Shown here piece by piece: positions 9,248-21,679 of a stretch of DNA of 64,000 nucleotides (positions are counted from its first letter, which is position 1; each line of letters starts with the position of its first letter). The stretch is taken from the NCBI GenBank assembly GCA_037367405.1, contig JAZKJV010001865.1, forward strand, positions 124,001-188,000. The letters run 5' to 3'. The notes under the pieces were generated by a model. That model saw only the letters and a list, made by a program, of their open reading frames with translations. It was not told the origin of the DNA and made no database searches. The DNA comes from Ottelia alismoides (lineage: Eukaryota; Streptophyta; Magnoliopsida; Alismatales; Hydrocharitaceae). The position numbers and the translations under genes were made by a program.

Positions 9248-12212
9248 TCCCCCTATTCCTAAACTATGCCCGTCCTCGAGAATCTAAAGCATGAATAAGT
9301 TGGATTAACCCTTGATTGTGCATGTCAATACAAGACATGATCTGTTCAAGAACTCCTGGTTTTAGAGATCCTAAAATTCTAAGCTGAACTAAGCACTAAT
9401 CAAAAGGTATCCAATTTCCCTAATCATCAGACTCTCTTTGTATACATATATAATAGGGATATGACTTTAAGTGTGGACTGCAATTACAAGAGTAGGGTCA
9501 CAACTTCACCAAATGTTCCAGTCCAAGAGACTCTTCTAAGAACCCGATCCTCAACATTAAGGAATAAACCATTTCTTGCATCCAATCCACCGTCTCTTTA
9601 GTTGTCAGACTTAAAAGTGTATATGGAAGTTCAGTTGATGAAGGGCATTGTATTCTTTCATTTCTTCACTCCATCTCATTGGAACAAGAATCCTATCAAG
9701 TGCCTTATTAACTCAACACATGTACTTTTTTTATTTGTTTATCCAAGAGAATTTGGAGTCGTATGCACTTGTTTCCTGGGAGTACACCATGGTGTGTCTC
9801 TTTTGAGTATCTATTATACCTTCGACACACAGCTTGTATTACTATACGATGTAGAGACCTTTTTGGGTGCTAGCCCGACTCCTTGGCCCTAATAGCGGTG
9901 CTCCAAGTGGACACATTGAAATGGTTGGGAGAGCTCACCTTTGGTGGATGCTCTACAATATTTGACTTTGTATGGTGAGAGCTTTTGTTTCAGCATTTCT
10001 TTCTTTCCTTTCTTTGCTCTTCGCTAGCTCCGCTGTTTTTACCAAGAGTTGGCGCACACTGATCAGCAATTGTTTTAGATTTTATCATACCCTGGCACAT
10101 ATGTAAATGTCAAGAGATAGTACAAGAACCCTGTTCTCAAACTGGCTAAAGGTGTTGACACTCAGGTTTCATGAAGCCTTCATTGGTTTTATCCCATCCT
10201 CAAGCATCATAAAATCGGGTCCAAACTCAAATCCCTCATCCTAGTTCATCAATTGAAATTTCAACTCATTTCATCATAACTGCAGTCGTGTATGTGAGGT
10301 GTTGATAAAATTCTTAAGGTAGAGACCAAGCATGCAACATAGCACACAAATCTTTCAAACTATGGGAATGTGAATAATTCAGTCAAAGACCCTAATGACT
10401 AAGACTGGTTAACTCAAAATCTCAAGACCTCATAAACCAAGTGTTCTTGAACTTCACTAGTCCTGTGTGAATGTGTAAGTGTCAGGGACTAAACCAACTC
10501 ATTAGTTGGGTTTTTTAAAGAAGATTTACAAACACAAGTTAGTCTTGTTTGCACCCTCATTTTTTAACAGATTTATGAAAAGATATTCCAAATTGTGTCA
10601 CATATATATTGATTTTACAAACTTTTTACGATTTTTCGAAACAAGTAAAACCCATTTTTTAAATCATTTTCAATATATTTTCTTCAAAATAATGTAACAT
10701 AGTTTAGAGAATTTTCTAAACTTTGAAAACATTTCATCCAACTTAGTTCAAGAAAATGTATACTCTAGCCCAAAAAAGTTCTAAAATTTTTCAAAATTTT
10801 CAAAATAAGAGCAATGCCTAAAGTATACATACAATATATACGGTATACCCCTGTATACTTAACTGATGCTATGTCCTCATAGCACTAAATGATACAAAGC
10901 CATTGATCAAGTTAAGATATAGGAAGATATACTAGAACTGAGGAGGACACCACCCTATACTTAGGTTAACATATCGTAAGTGTTGGAAAGAAGGATAAAT
11001 GAGTCTGAAATTTACGGGGACTCAGGTCCCCCTATACTTAGGATGATAAGAGCCTAAGTAATGAGATGGATGAGTTTAGTTGGAGAGAGCTGAGGAGAAC
11101 AGAGAAGTTAGGATGGATATACACGTGAATGATATTTGGAGATGAATGGAGTACCTAGTATCTATGGGAGGGTTTGGAAAATCCATAAAGAAGGCTCAAT
11201 CAAGTAAGCAACACCATTGATTCACCAACTCACACATGAAACCAACAATTATTAGTCATTTATCTTTTCATTTTTATTGGTGATCAATAAAAGTTTATTC
11301 TCATTTATGCAAGGCTTAATGGTACATCAAATCATAATATCCTACGTAAAGAGGGTGTTTCTCTCCCAGAATAATTTTACTCCATTTTGTTTGTTCGACT
11401 TGCATTAACATACCCAATTTTTGCTTCAAGGTTATCATTGATTTTAATGATAGCATAAATCAAGCATACATCATCTAACGATCATTCACAATTTTTATTT
11501 AAATCCTAGGTGATCAATTTGGTAGAGAAGTCGAAAAAAATCGATGCATACGATAGAATCATGATCTCTGCTAAAGAGAAAAACTCTCAGTGCATTTAGC
11601 TTTCTTTATGAGACGGAATGAGAATCCAATACTAAATGTATCCAAGTCGATGAAAACCACACCTAGCATGCTTCTATTAGTGGGGAAAGAATATATTTGT
11701 TTTTGGCTAATTGAAGCATTGTCTACGTGCATCTCAATTTTTCTTAGTATGTCCTAGATACGATCAAACACATAAGATATGAAATAAAAAAGCTCGGAGA
11801 GCCGCGTGCCTAATTCTAAGTCGACACGCAAGTGGTATAGATCCCACACAACCACAATGTTTCTTTATTCATTTACAATCGTTAGTCTTCAAATGAAGAC
11901 CGCTGTAAAGACAATTTTTACAAGAATATATGAAAAATGTGAGACACGATAATTCTCGTTAATTTATGTAATGGTGCTTATGCGGCTCCTCGTAGTGGGA
12001 GCTCCTGCTCCTTGCCTCCATATCTTTCAAGCATCCTTGGTCACCAAGGGTACCTGCCACAAAAGCAAGCATTAGATGGATATTAGATAATTAAAAAAAC
12101 AATGCAAGCGAAACAAACTACCTGACCTTAAAGTTAGAAACTATGACTTGATCAAATATTAAAATCCTAAATAAAACAAAAGATGAGCCGTGTCCCTAGC
12201 AATGACACCATT
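9248..12212 (-). mobile_element. Element B internal domain, LARD-like, no gag-pol
   Basis: It follows the same plan as A and is collinear with it over most of its length. It has a PPT at 9248-9260 (TCCCCCTATTCC on plus), a 3' UTR, hairpin remnants at 10953-10984 and 11032-11060, a leader with TTCACCAACTCACACATGAA at about 11221-11240, and a PBS at 12193-12210. No Gag or Pol similarity is visible in any frame. Short open frames such as 9602-9892 and 10506-10697 are AT-driven. Confidence 0.75.
12193..12210 (-). other. Element B primer-binding site, degenerate tRNA-Asp type
   Basis: The plus strand reads TCCCTAGCAATGACACCA, differing from the A site by transitions only. It is two bases left of the LTR end at 12213. 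Confidence 0.75.
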
Positions 12213-13497
12213 TGACGGGCTGCATTTTTACATCTCTATGTCTTTAACAGTAGCACAAAAGATGAAAATGGATCATCGTCAAAGACCACCCTTTCAAATA
12301 GGTGGAGAATTTATTTTACTTGGTAAGTGTACCAAGGTCAAACCCAGGGACACGAGCCACTTAAGTTGCTATTTAAACTCTTAATATTCAGATCAAGTGA
12401 TTAATTAACAACTAAATAGGTCAACAAACAAGGGAACATGACGAAATCAGTGAAGACAGATGATGCATGAACAACAAACATTTTTATTTGGTTTTTATAA
12501 TGCAACGTGATACAAATGTAAAGATGTGCAAAGATGCCCTACATAAATAAAATCATTGAGCAATAAAAGTGTGGTCAATTTCAGGAGCAATTCATGTATC
12601 AAATTTATTCAAATAAGTAGCAAATGGCATTAAAAATCAACAAATGTATGACACTAAATAACTAGATTTTATCATCTTGATTTAAGTGTCCAAACAAGAA
12701 TCAAATAATACCACTGGATAAACAATGAAACATGCTTCAAAATGAAATTGAAACAAACTTAAATGGAGATCATGTTCTCAAGATATTCTCAAAATAGTCC
12801 AGGGGCATAAATGTGATGAAAACATGAAAATAATTACAAAATCATCAAAATCAAGTCCCTATAAGGGCATACGTATAATTAAAAATAACCGCAAGGCCTT
12901 CTTGAAAATTTCCATGAACGTGGGGGATATATTGCAATTTTGAAACCCGGAGGGGCTGGTTTGCAAATAACCCCAAGAGGCATGCTTTGCATGCACCTGG
13001 AAGGACCTGAATGTAATTTGAAGAAAATGGTAGGGCACAAATGCAATATACCCACCCCCACATGACCAGAGCACATGACGTCTAGGCTCGGATGGAGGCG
13101 AGGCTCGATGCTTGGCTTGAACGACGCGTGGAGGGATCTGGAGCTTCAGGCGCTGGTCAGAATGCCCGAACCTCCACTCCTCAGAGTGGCGATGTGGTTG
13201 ATTATAAGCCGTTGGATGGGCATCAGAGGGGTACCATCCAACGACATCTGTACCTTCTGGTGCTTCCTCCTCCGTCCCTAGATGTCATCACAAATGGACC
13301 TCCGACAGGACCGCAAGAGCTCTACCGTCGTCCTCCATGAACACTGAAGATGTAGGAAGAACCCTGGAAGATTGGCGACCAAAGTTGGAGCACGGGGAAG
13401 GCACATCTCTTCCTAAAGGTGGCTGTCGATGGACCAACACTGAATGCGGAGCTTGAGAATTTAGCTCCACTGGAAGTTCATCTTTGAAGGAGTGTAC

Positions 13498-13787
13498 CTG
13501 CAAGTGTTAGTGGGAAATAGCTAAAGCGTGTAGGTCTTGTGTGAAGCGAGTGGAATGGGGTCTCATACGGACGGAGGATTGGGGTACCAAAGCACCTTCT
13601 TCGATGAGCTAAAGTGGAGGTGGTGCAGGTTTTGTAAGGTTATGGAGAAGAGGATGTGGTGAGCTTCGAGTGGAGTGAGGATGAGTAGAATGAGGTGAAA
13701 CTCGTGAGTTAATCAATTGAGGACCAAAGTACGTGAAAGTGCCTAATTAATTCCAAGAAATAAGAAGAAAGAGAGGATAGGACTTAC
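13498..13787 (-). other. Predicted intron inside element B 5' LTR
   Basis: On the minus strand TAG|GTAAGT leads to CACTTGCAG after 290 nt. The sites line up with those in A although the intervening sequence has diverged. The frame after the acceptor is open to 13288, again in phase 0. Confidence 0.45.
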
Positions 13788-14056
13788 CTAGAGATTGCAG
13801 AAGCATACGGCGAATGAAACGATCTAGGCTGAGCTCTAAGTTGAACTCCAGTCTTCGTTGGACTTCAGCGACCTTTCAAAGTAGCTCACCGATTGGGCTA
13901 GGGTCGTGTCATCGCCTACCATGGCCATGGGTTGACACTGGGACCGGAGGTCATCTTTGCTTCCTCAATCTGTCCTCTATATGTCACAGAAGGGAGGAAA
14001 GGAACTGGGCCACGACCCGTGTTAAGGAGGATCAGGGAGAAGAAGGGCAGAGTCAA

Positions 14057-14332
14057 CATATTTGAAGGCGAAGTTTGAAGGTTCAAGGTGATGGAATTCA
14101 AGATTTATACATCGTGGTATGGAACGAGAGAGAGGGGGACGTGCAAAGCCTTGAGGCCTGCGAGGGTGACGACAGTTGGGGCTTGAGGTGGTCGTGTTCA
14201 GAGAATGGTGGAGGTGGCTATGGAGGTCGGAGAAATAGGAAGGGGAAGAGTGGTTAGGATTGGAAATCGTGTGAGAGACGGGGATATGGGATGTTGAAAC
14301 GGTGGCTTGGATGTTGGATCTAGTGATCCAAC
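14057..14332 (-). promoter_or_regulatory. Element B 5' LTR promoter region
   Basis: GTTGGATCTAGTGATCCAAC (14313-14332) lies about 245 bp upstream of the TATA-like CAAATATG on the minus strand. The right arm runs into TCCAACGGTTA, an exact match to the MSA consensus YCYAACGGYYA known for G2/M promoters. Confidence 0.4.
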
Positions 14333-15001
14333 GGTTACGGTGCGAGCGGAAGAGAGCACTCCAGATTAATCTAGAGGCATCGATCGAAGAGTGGCGATCC
14401 GATCATCTGGTTTGATCGTGCAGCTGTGGAACAGGTGGTGATGAGCCATTCAGATCTGATATAAGATGAGATCGGATGGTTGGAAAAAGGGTGCGGATGG
14501 AATGTCGGGATGAAGGTAGTGAAATTATCATAGGGTGGAGAATAAAGGGGAAACGGGCAATTGAGATGACATTACTAGAAGGTGATGGGACAATTTGGAA
14601 GAGAGGCGGGTGGTGCAAGGGGAGCCGAGTTGTGTGGCTCAACTAGAAGGAGCCACTTGGCCGAATGAGATTTATTCAAAGATAAAAATAAAGGGGAAAT
14701 AAAAAATAAATATAAAAAAGACGAATAAGGAAATACTCAAAACATGAAAAGTGTAGATCTTAACGAGATCTACAAGTTTCTTGTTGATCAAAAACATGAA
14801 ATAAGTTAAACAAAGGGAGAAATATTTTTAGGAGCATTTTAAGGGATAAAACGCTGCAGCTTTTTTTGTATTTTATTTTTTGTATTTTTAATTTATTTTT
14901 AAAACCAAAATATATAAAATAGTTAATCTAATTTTTTATTGATTTTTTTAATCTTGGGGATTAATATATGGATTTTAGCATGATGAACCTGAGGTTCATC
15001 A

Positions 15002-15999
15002 GGTCCTAGGTACTCAAAATTAGAGGGATATAGAGAAAAAACCATGCAAGTCGATTCGATCATGGAAATCTCATCATCGAATCTAATGATGCATTCAGAG
15101 TTAGAGGACTTACAGGGCTTCCTAGCTCTCTCCATGTGGTATTCAAAACATAATTTCTAAACATATCTACATGGTGGTGTGCATTCAAAAAAATATGCCC
15201 TAAACAATAGATGCTATTAGTCGTGAAGGACTATATGTTAATTATTCAGAAATAAGACCAAAAGTCTGGTCTTTGATGCCACTCAATGTCTGCATAATGG
15301 GTCCTGACAACGTTATATGCAACCTCTCACAACATGCGATCTCAAGACAAAACAATTAACCATTATTAATTTGACTAGATCCAAATGTAAGAGACTATAA
15401 GGCACGTAATTATTATTAGGGTTTGGACCTAATTATCGATTCAAGAAACTTAAAGTCTAAGGGCTCCATGCACATAAAATAAGTAAAAAAAGGCAGAAAA
15501 CTCAAAACATCGAGAAACAAAATAAAACAAGGCAGTAATAACACGAGAAAACATGAGGAGGCCCCCAAGTGATCAATCACTCGGGCAATGGAGCTCGTGA
15601 GATGGAGTAGTGTCCATGTCCATATTTTTTACAAATTAAGAATGAATAAATAAATCTCTCTCTCACGAAAATAAAAAATCTAAAATACACATCTATTCTA
15701 AGTATCCCTCTTGCTCAGCCGCCACTCCAATTTATCATGTGAAGAAGACCAATCTCAACTTTGCTTGGTTGCATCACCCTCCTAAGAGGTCGTCTTTGCA
15801 TAGCGGGCCCTCCCAACAAACATAACAAATAGATACATTAGCACTATTATTCAAATAATTTAACAAAATAAAGAATGAGATTTATACAAGTAGAAGGAGA
15901 TAGAAAATTTTGTACAACAATTGAATGAATGAATGAATGAATAAAAGTATGTATACACAAAATTGGCTACACACGTTTCTCCCTAGCAATGGTGCCATT
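15002..15999 (-). mobile_element. Element C internal fragment (5' leader), split by element B
   Basis: Positions 15040-15170 resemble the leader of element E at about 63745-63850, including a shared CTAGCTCTCTCCATG-type motif and a GTAAGT donor-like site at 15108-15113 (minus). The fragment runs into a PBS at 15980-15997 next to the LTR at 16000. The rest of C lies left of the window beyond B and A. Confidence 0.65.
15980..15997 (-). other. Element C primer-binding site, degenerate tRNA-Asp type
   Basis: The plus strand reads TCCCTAGCAATGGTGCCA, two bases from the LTR end. The differences from the A site are transitions. Confidence 0.75.
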
Positions 16000-18054
16000 C
16001 GATAAAGAGAATTTTAGTGAGCGTCTAAAATAATCCTCACTTAAGAAAAGTGAAGATAACATGTCATTGAGGTGACCACTCACAAAATCTTGGTTCAATC
16101 AACAAGTACCCACAATCAACAAATGAACCAATTAATAAAAAAATTTGTTATTTTTGACTCTACTAATATGTGTGCAGGGTATAAGCATGTAGAGGTCGAA
16201 CCACAAAGAGCAAGCTAGGCAGCCTATGATTATTGCTAATCCTATTTTATGTACTCATGCTTTCTGTTTCTATTTTTGTCTAGGTTTATGGTTTTTCATT
16301 TTTTAATTAATTAAATAACTAAAACATATTATATATATTATGTATAAACACAAATAATCTAAATAACCATAATAATGTAAATATATAGTAATATACAGAT
16401 AGTCATAAATAGAGATGAATATAAAAAAGACTATCAAAGACAAGTAAGGAATTTTTTAAGATTTTAAAAGTTTTAGGGGTTTTAGTTTTCCAAATTTTTA
16501 TTTTTTTTTATTTTTTGAAAATAAAGTAAGTAATATATAATATAATATATAATAGTATAGGGTATATTTATGCATGTATTTGACTACAAATAGATTATAA
16601 GATATATACATAGAAATGGCCTAAAAATATAGGAAAACATTATTTTCATATTTTCTACTATTTTTCTTATTTTTTAAATAGTTTTTTTGCACATTTTTAT
16701 GGGTTTTTAAATAATATTAAAGAGTAAAACAAGGAATTTTAATTAAGAAGAATGAACTTTGGATTAAAAATGTTAAATAAGTCCAAAAATATCTAAAATC
16801 ATTTTTAACACATAATAGGCATAATAAAGAAAATAATAAAAGAAAAAACAATATTGTTGGGTTTTTAAATCATCTTTTTGATTTTTACAAGTTTTTCGGT
16901 GTTTTTCAAATTATGTTTTTCTTTCGAGACTTTTATGTGATTTTTGGTATAGAGTTAAAATGCAAGATAATATATATATAATATAATTTTTTAGAAATTT
17001 TAAAGTTGTTTTAATTATTTTTGTGATTTTTATATTTAAACTGAGAAATTAAAGCCATTGTTCGATTTTTAATAGGGATTTAAAGACATAGAAATTGAAA
17101 TTAAAAATTACGACAATTAAATACATCATTCAAGGCATACAAAGTAATTTTTGCAAAATTAAAATCGAACTAGGGGTATTTTTAACCAAAATCCCATGTA
17201 AATGTAATTCGAGTGCTGCTAAGAACAAAAACGCAATTAAAATAAACTTCATATTCATTACAGAACCTCCATAGAAATTCTAGAGGCCTCATTACAAATT
17301 TTGCATAAGATATAAAAATATATGTGTTTGGGAGGGGCTTACATGCAATTACACAATTTATTTGGTCCTTTGTACAAATTTTCATCACAAAAATACACTA
17401 AATATACAAAATTTGGTACTGAAAGAGAAATTGCAAAAGTGGCTAGGGTTTACATGCAAAATGGCCAACTCACGTGGGGAACCCACCTGAGTTGAGCTGG
17501 CACGGACTCATACGTAATATCCATAAAATATGAAGGGCTTTATTGCAAAATATCCTAAACTATTTACACTAAAGATGGTATTTATTGTATTAGAAGGAGA
17601 GGAGCTCAATGAAAGTTACCCCAGTTTCATGTGAGGGAACTGTGGAGATTAGATCACTTAAGCTCGATCCAATGGCTCCAGCGTGCTTCGCTTCGTCTCG
17701 CATCCAACTGTTGGTATTAAACCTGGAGCTCATCCTTGGATCGGACGTTGATTTCTCGCTTCAAATAATAGGGAAGAAAAAAGCTTCCCACTCCCTTCAA
17801 TCCGTGATTGCTCTCTCTTCCGATGATCTTATTCGATTGTTCTTGGCACTACGTGACCGGGGAGGTCTTCTGCAACTAGTGATGCTCTCAGAAAAGTCTG
17901 AGACCCATTGTTGGGGTCCTGGAGCTCGATCGAAACATGGGGCACTTGGAGTCTTTTTCTAGGTTCAGAGATGACCCCCGAAGGGTCCTTTGAAGCTGGG
18001 ACCTGCACAAAGAGAAGCTTGGGCTCGAGGCAACTCGACTCAACCCAATTTGAA

Positions 18055-18344
18055 GCTAGAGCGCATAAACATGGAGGGCGGTCAGAGAGGGTCCGACGGA
18101 AGGTGGTGGAGGACCCTCAATTCGCTAACCAATAGGTAATCAGGGGGTCTTGATGGGCGTATCAGATGGAGAACTCGATGGGAAAGATGATGGGGTGAGC
18201 GTGGTAATCGAAGACTGGCGAAAGCACGGTGGAATGATAAGAGCCCTAGATACTATGGTGAACACTAAAATGGGAAAAACTATGAATATAATGTAATAAA
18301 TCCTAAACTAAGTACGGGAATGGAAATGTGATGAATAAAGTTAC
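18055..18344 (-). other. Predicted intron inside element C LTR
   Basis: On the minus strand TTAG|GTAACT (18344) leads to TGCGCTCTAG (18055), 290 nt apart. The acceptor is weaker than in the other elements, and the call rests partly on the conserved spacing. Confidence 0.35.
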
Positions 18345-18553
18345 CTAAGAATTGAAAGTTGCATAGCTATTATACATGCATTGATGCAGGGAGCAGGATG
18401 GTAGCTAGAGCATCGCCTTGGACCTGCTCTCCTCCTCCAACGATTCTCTGAACTTGGGGAAAGTGCCCCTATCACTAGCTGGCTCTCATGCACTAGGTTG
18501 GATAAGCTATAGTCCTTGGTGAGGGATCAAACGAGGAAAGAGAAGGAGGGGTG

Positions 18554-18820
18554 TTATTTATAGGCATGGAGAAGAGTCCTTATTGATCGACTATTGTGGA
18601 TGAATCAAAGATATGTATAAGGTTTTAGAGGGTAAAGTGTGGATTGGGGATGATCATAGAAGAGTTTGGTGAAAAATCTACTCAGATATGAATGATTAGA
18701 AACATAGGAAAAATTGAAGAAGATAGGTGTCTTCTCGTTTTGACAGGGGTAGGTTACCTTGGTCGAATAGTAGACCCATGTCAACTTGGGTTTGTTTCTA
18801 GTTGGTCTACGAGGACCAAC
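18554..18820 (-). promoter_or_regulatory. Element C LTR promoter: TATA box and upstream inverted repeat
   Basis: TATAAATAA is at 18554-18562. A perfect inverted repeat GTTGGTC-N6-GACCAAC is at 18801-18820, about 240 bp upstream. Confidence 0.5.
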
Positions 18821-19932
18821 CATAAAATTCCAATGTGGAAATTTTTCGTGAAATATTTATTAAATCGGTAATGAATTAACTAATTGTAGAGTATAAAATA
18901 AAAATGTTTGTTATTTTATGTAGTATTCAATTATTGTTTTTTATTTTTACGATGTTATTTATTACAAGTTATTATTTAGAAGTACACTTATATGTATAAT
19001 TACCTATATCTTGTCTATTTTTTATTATTTTATTCACATATTTTATATATTTATAGATTAATTTTACGCATTCAAATATATTTTTATTGTATTTTTCTGA
19101 TGTTATTTGTATAACTAAATAAATGGAGGTATATATTATATAGGTAAAAGTATAGGTATTTCATCTATGTATTTATATAGGCTATTCTATTGTTGTGTTT
19201 TCTTTATGGTTTTATTCTATTCTAAATATGTACATATATTATAAATAATATTTATAAAAATATAAAAATAAAAATTGTAAAAATAATAAAAAATAAATAA
19301 AATTAACATTTTATTTGGGTATACTATACATTGGGGTCCAAAATCTAACTTTTACACCTTAACTCCAAATTGAGTGAAACCACCTTCATTAAATAGATCA
19401 TTAAAAGTATATACAATTAAAGTTATTTTGATGCATTTTGAGTTTTTATTGAGGAGATATCAGTCTGGGAAGTTTGGGTTTTGGCTTTTTATTATGAGTA
19501 TAAAATGTACTCTGCAGGTTATTTTTGTGCAAAGTCAATTTTGTATTTTCGTTTGTATGTTTATCTACAACTTTCATGTACAAAGTTTATTATTTGAGGT
19601 ATAAAAAATATAAAATAAAGAGAGTTATTAGTGAATAAATAAATGGAAATTTTATTGTATTATTGGGCCTTATCCCCCCTACTTTATTTCTTGTTGACCT
19701 AATAATTTATTGACAGGGTCTCGGGGTTTAGGGTCATAAAATACCTTTGGTATTTTATTTTTTTCTTTTATTTCCTTTATTTTATAATTTTAGCATAAAA
19801 ACTATGCTTTATACACAATAATGGAACAAAAAATGAATGTAAATTTGTACAAAATAACATTATTTAGATGCATTAGCTCGGGTTTTTAAGGCCAAAATGA
19901 TAGAATAAAGGTGATGAAATGGAGATTCATCA

Positions 19933-21176
19933 GAAGGTCAGGTCAAATGCCTGTCAGACAGACCTAGGGGGGAGTGGGGATTTGACCATGATCAACTCAG
20001 ACCACACCCCCATTGGTCCACATATGCCAGGAAAAGACAAAATAGATGAAAAATTCCTAAATCATTCAAAATAAAATAATTAATAGTTGTATTAATTTAG
20101 GTTAAAACATTAAAAATATATATTATTTTATGTAGTTTTTTATGGTCATTTTTATTTATTCTTTCAAGTTAATTTATTGTATGTTACTATTTGCAAGTAT
20201 AAATATAGGTATACTTACCTATATATATTGTATTTTATTTTGATTTTGTATTTTAAATTTTATGATTTTGTACCTTATATATATAAATTTATTAAATATG
20301 CATAAATATATTTTTTGCATTTTCTTATGTATTCTGTACAATTAACTTAATATATGCATTTATTTTATAGGTATAAGTATGTATAATCCATATATATTTT
20401 TGTACTCTTATTTATTTTATTATATTTTTTATGTTTTTTATTTTATTCTAGTCATGTACATTTAATATAAATAATATTTACAAAATTATAAAAATACAAA
20501 GTCATTAAAAAATATAAAGAATAAAAAAATGAATATTTAATTCAAGTATAATGTACAATAAGGGTCCAAAACCTAACTTTTTCATCTTAACATCAATTTT
20601 AATGAAACAACGTTCATTAGATTGATAATTAAAAGTTATATGCAACTAAAGGTGATTTTGTTGAATTTTTAGTGTATATGAAGAAGATACAAGTCTATGA
20701 AGTTGGGATTTTGGATTTTTATTATGAGTATAGAAAGGACAATGTGCATTGTTTTTATGTGAAATAAATATTGTATTTTTCTATGTATTTTTATCTACAA
20801 CTTTCACGTACAAAGTTTATTATTTCAAAGTTAAATAATAAGAATAAAATAGGTCCCAAAATAGACTTATGAATTGGAAATTACGGTTTATTGTGTTTCT
20901 TTGCCCTTATCTCCCCCTACTTTTATCCTTGTTGACCCAGTCATCATGATGCCTAAGTCTCAGGGTATAGGGTCATTCAATACCTTTGGTATTTTATTTC
21001 CTTTTCTTTTCTTTGCTTTATTCTTTTATTTTAGCTTTAAATTCAGACTTTTTATACAATATTTATTCAATAAATAATATATGTTATTTTATGCAAAATA
21101 ATGATATATATATGCATTAATCTGGGGTTTAAAGGCCAAAATGAAAGAATAAAGGTGATGGAATGTAGATTCATCA
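19933..21176 (-). repeat. Element D LTR fragment (U3), host of the element C insertion
   Basis: Positions 20041-21176 align with the U3 of C (about 18830-19932), ending in the same GTAGATTCATCA terminus. Shared blocks include the CTTATC-CCCCTACTT run and ATACCTTTGGTAT (20980-20992). The remaining part of D would be left of the window. No PPT-like run follows 21176, so this may be a 5' or solo LTR. Confidence 0.65.
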
Positions 21177-21204
21177 ACTTCTAAATCATTATAGATTCTC
21201 ATCT

Positions 21205-21252
<48 letters not shown>
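21177..21252. repeat. (TA)n tract and flank
   Basis: A short unassigned stretch (21177-21210) is followed by an uninterrupted TA run of about 40 bp that abuts the inverted-repeat element. Confidence 0.8.
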
Positions 21253-21255
<3 letters not shown>

Positions 21256-21640
21256 AGTAAAAGGAAGATGTTCTCTGTAACAGCCAAGTTGGTTGTTACA
21301 CGGAGCAATTTCCTCCCCTTTTTTATATTTTTTTTCAAAATTTCCACCATGTATATTTATATATATATCCCTCTTACAAGTCATTCGAATTTCATGAGAA
21401 ACGAAGACTCCTATGCCGTCCATCTAGACCGTGTAAATTTCAACGGTCTAAAATTTGCTGTAATCTCTCTGTTCTAAATGGAGGGCATAGAAGTCTCTGT
21501 TTCTCTCAAAATTTGAATGACATGTAGGAGGTATATATAGATGAATATACATTGTGAAATTTTTGAAAAAATGAAAATAAAGGGGGGGAGGAATTACTTC
21601 GTGTAACAACCAACTTGGTTGTTACACAAAACAGCTTCCT
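21253..21640. mobile_element. Fold-back MITE 1 with arms of about 160 bp
   Basis: Positions 21262-21423 are the imperfect inverted complement of 21478-21636 with only about 55 bp between them. Both arms carry a near-perfect 23-bp palindrome built from GTAACAACCAA and its complement. (TA)n tracts lie on both sides (to 21252 and 21664-21679). There is no coding capacity. Insertion into TA repeats recalls the Micron type of plant MITE, but family identity is not established. Confidence 0.75.
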
Positions 21641-21679
21641 CGGCCTCTCCCTCTCTCTCTCTCTATATATATATATATA
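21641..21679. repeat. (CT)n/(TA)n microsatellite between two inverted-repeat elements
   Basis: A CT run is followed by a TA run shared as the flank of MITE 1 and of the larger element to the right. Confidence 0.8.

Larger units (their letters stand above)
12213..15001 (-). repeat. Element B 5' LTR, complete
   Basis: It runs 2789 bp from TGACGGGCTG (12213) to TTCATCA (15001). The U3 start on the minus strand is a perfect palindrome with 10-nt arms around one central base (14981-15001). It contains a predicted intron (13498-13787), a TATA-like site near 14057-14069 and an inverted repeat at 14313-14332. The sequence right of 15001 belongs to element C. Confidence 0.85.
16000..19932 (-). repeat. 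Element C 5' LTR, about 3.9 kb
   Basis: It is bounded by the PBS on the left (the terminal CA has decayed to CG) and by GGAGATTCATCA at 19932. The U5 half (16000-17560) is AT-rich and contains the conserved GGTCGAACC motif near 16190. The region 17600-18570 is GC-richer with TATAAATAA at 18554-18562 (minus). U3 (18570-19932) is AT-rich. Open frames at 17609-17962 and 17908-18135 lie in this R/U5 region and show no known domain. Confidence 0.75.
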
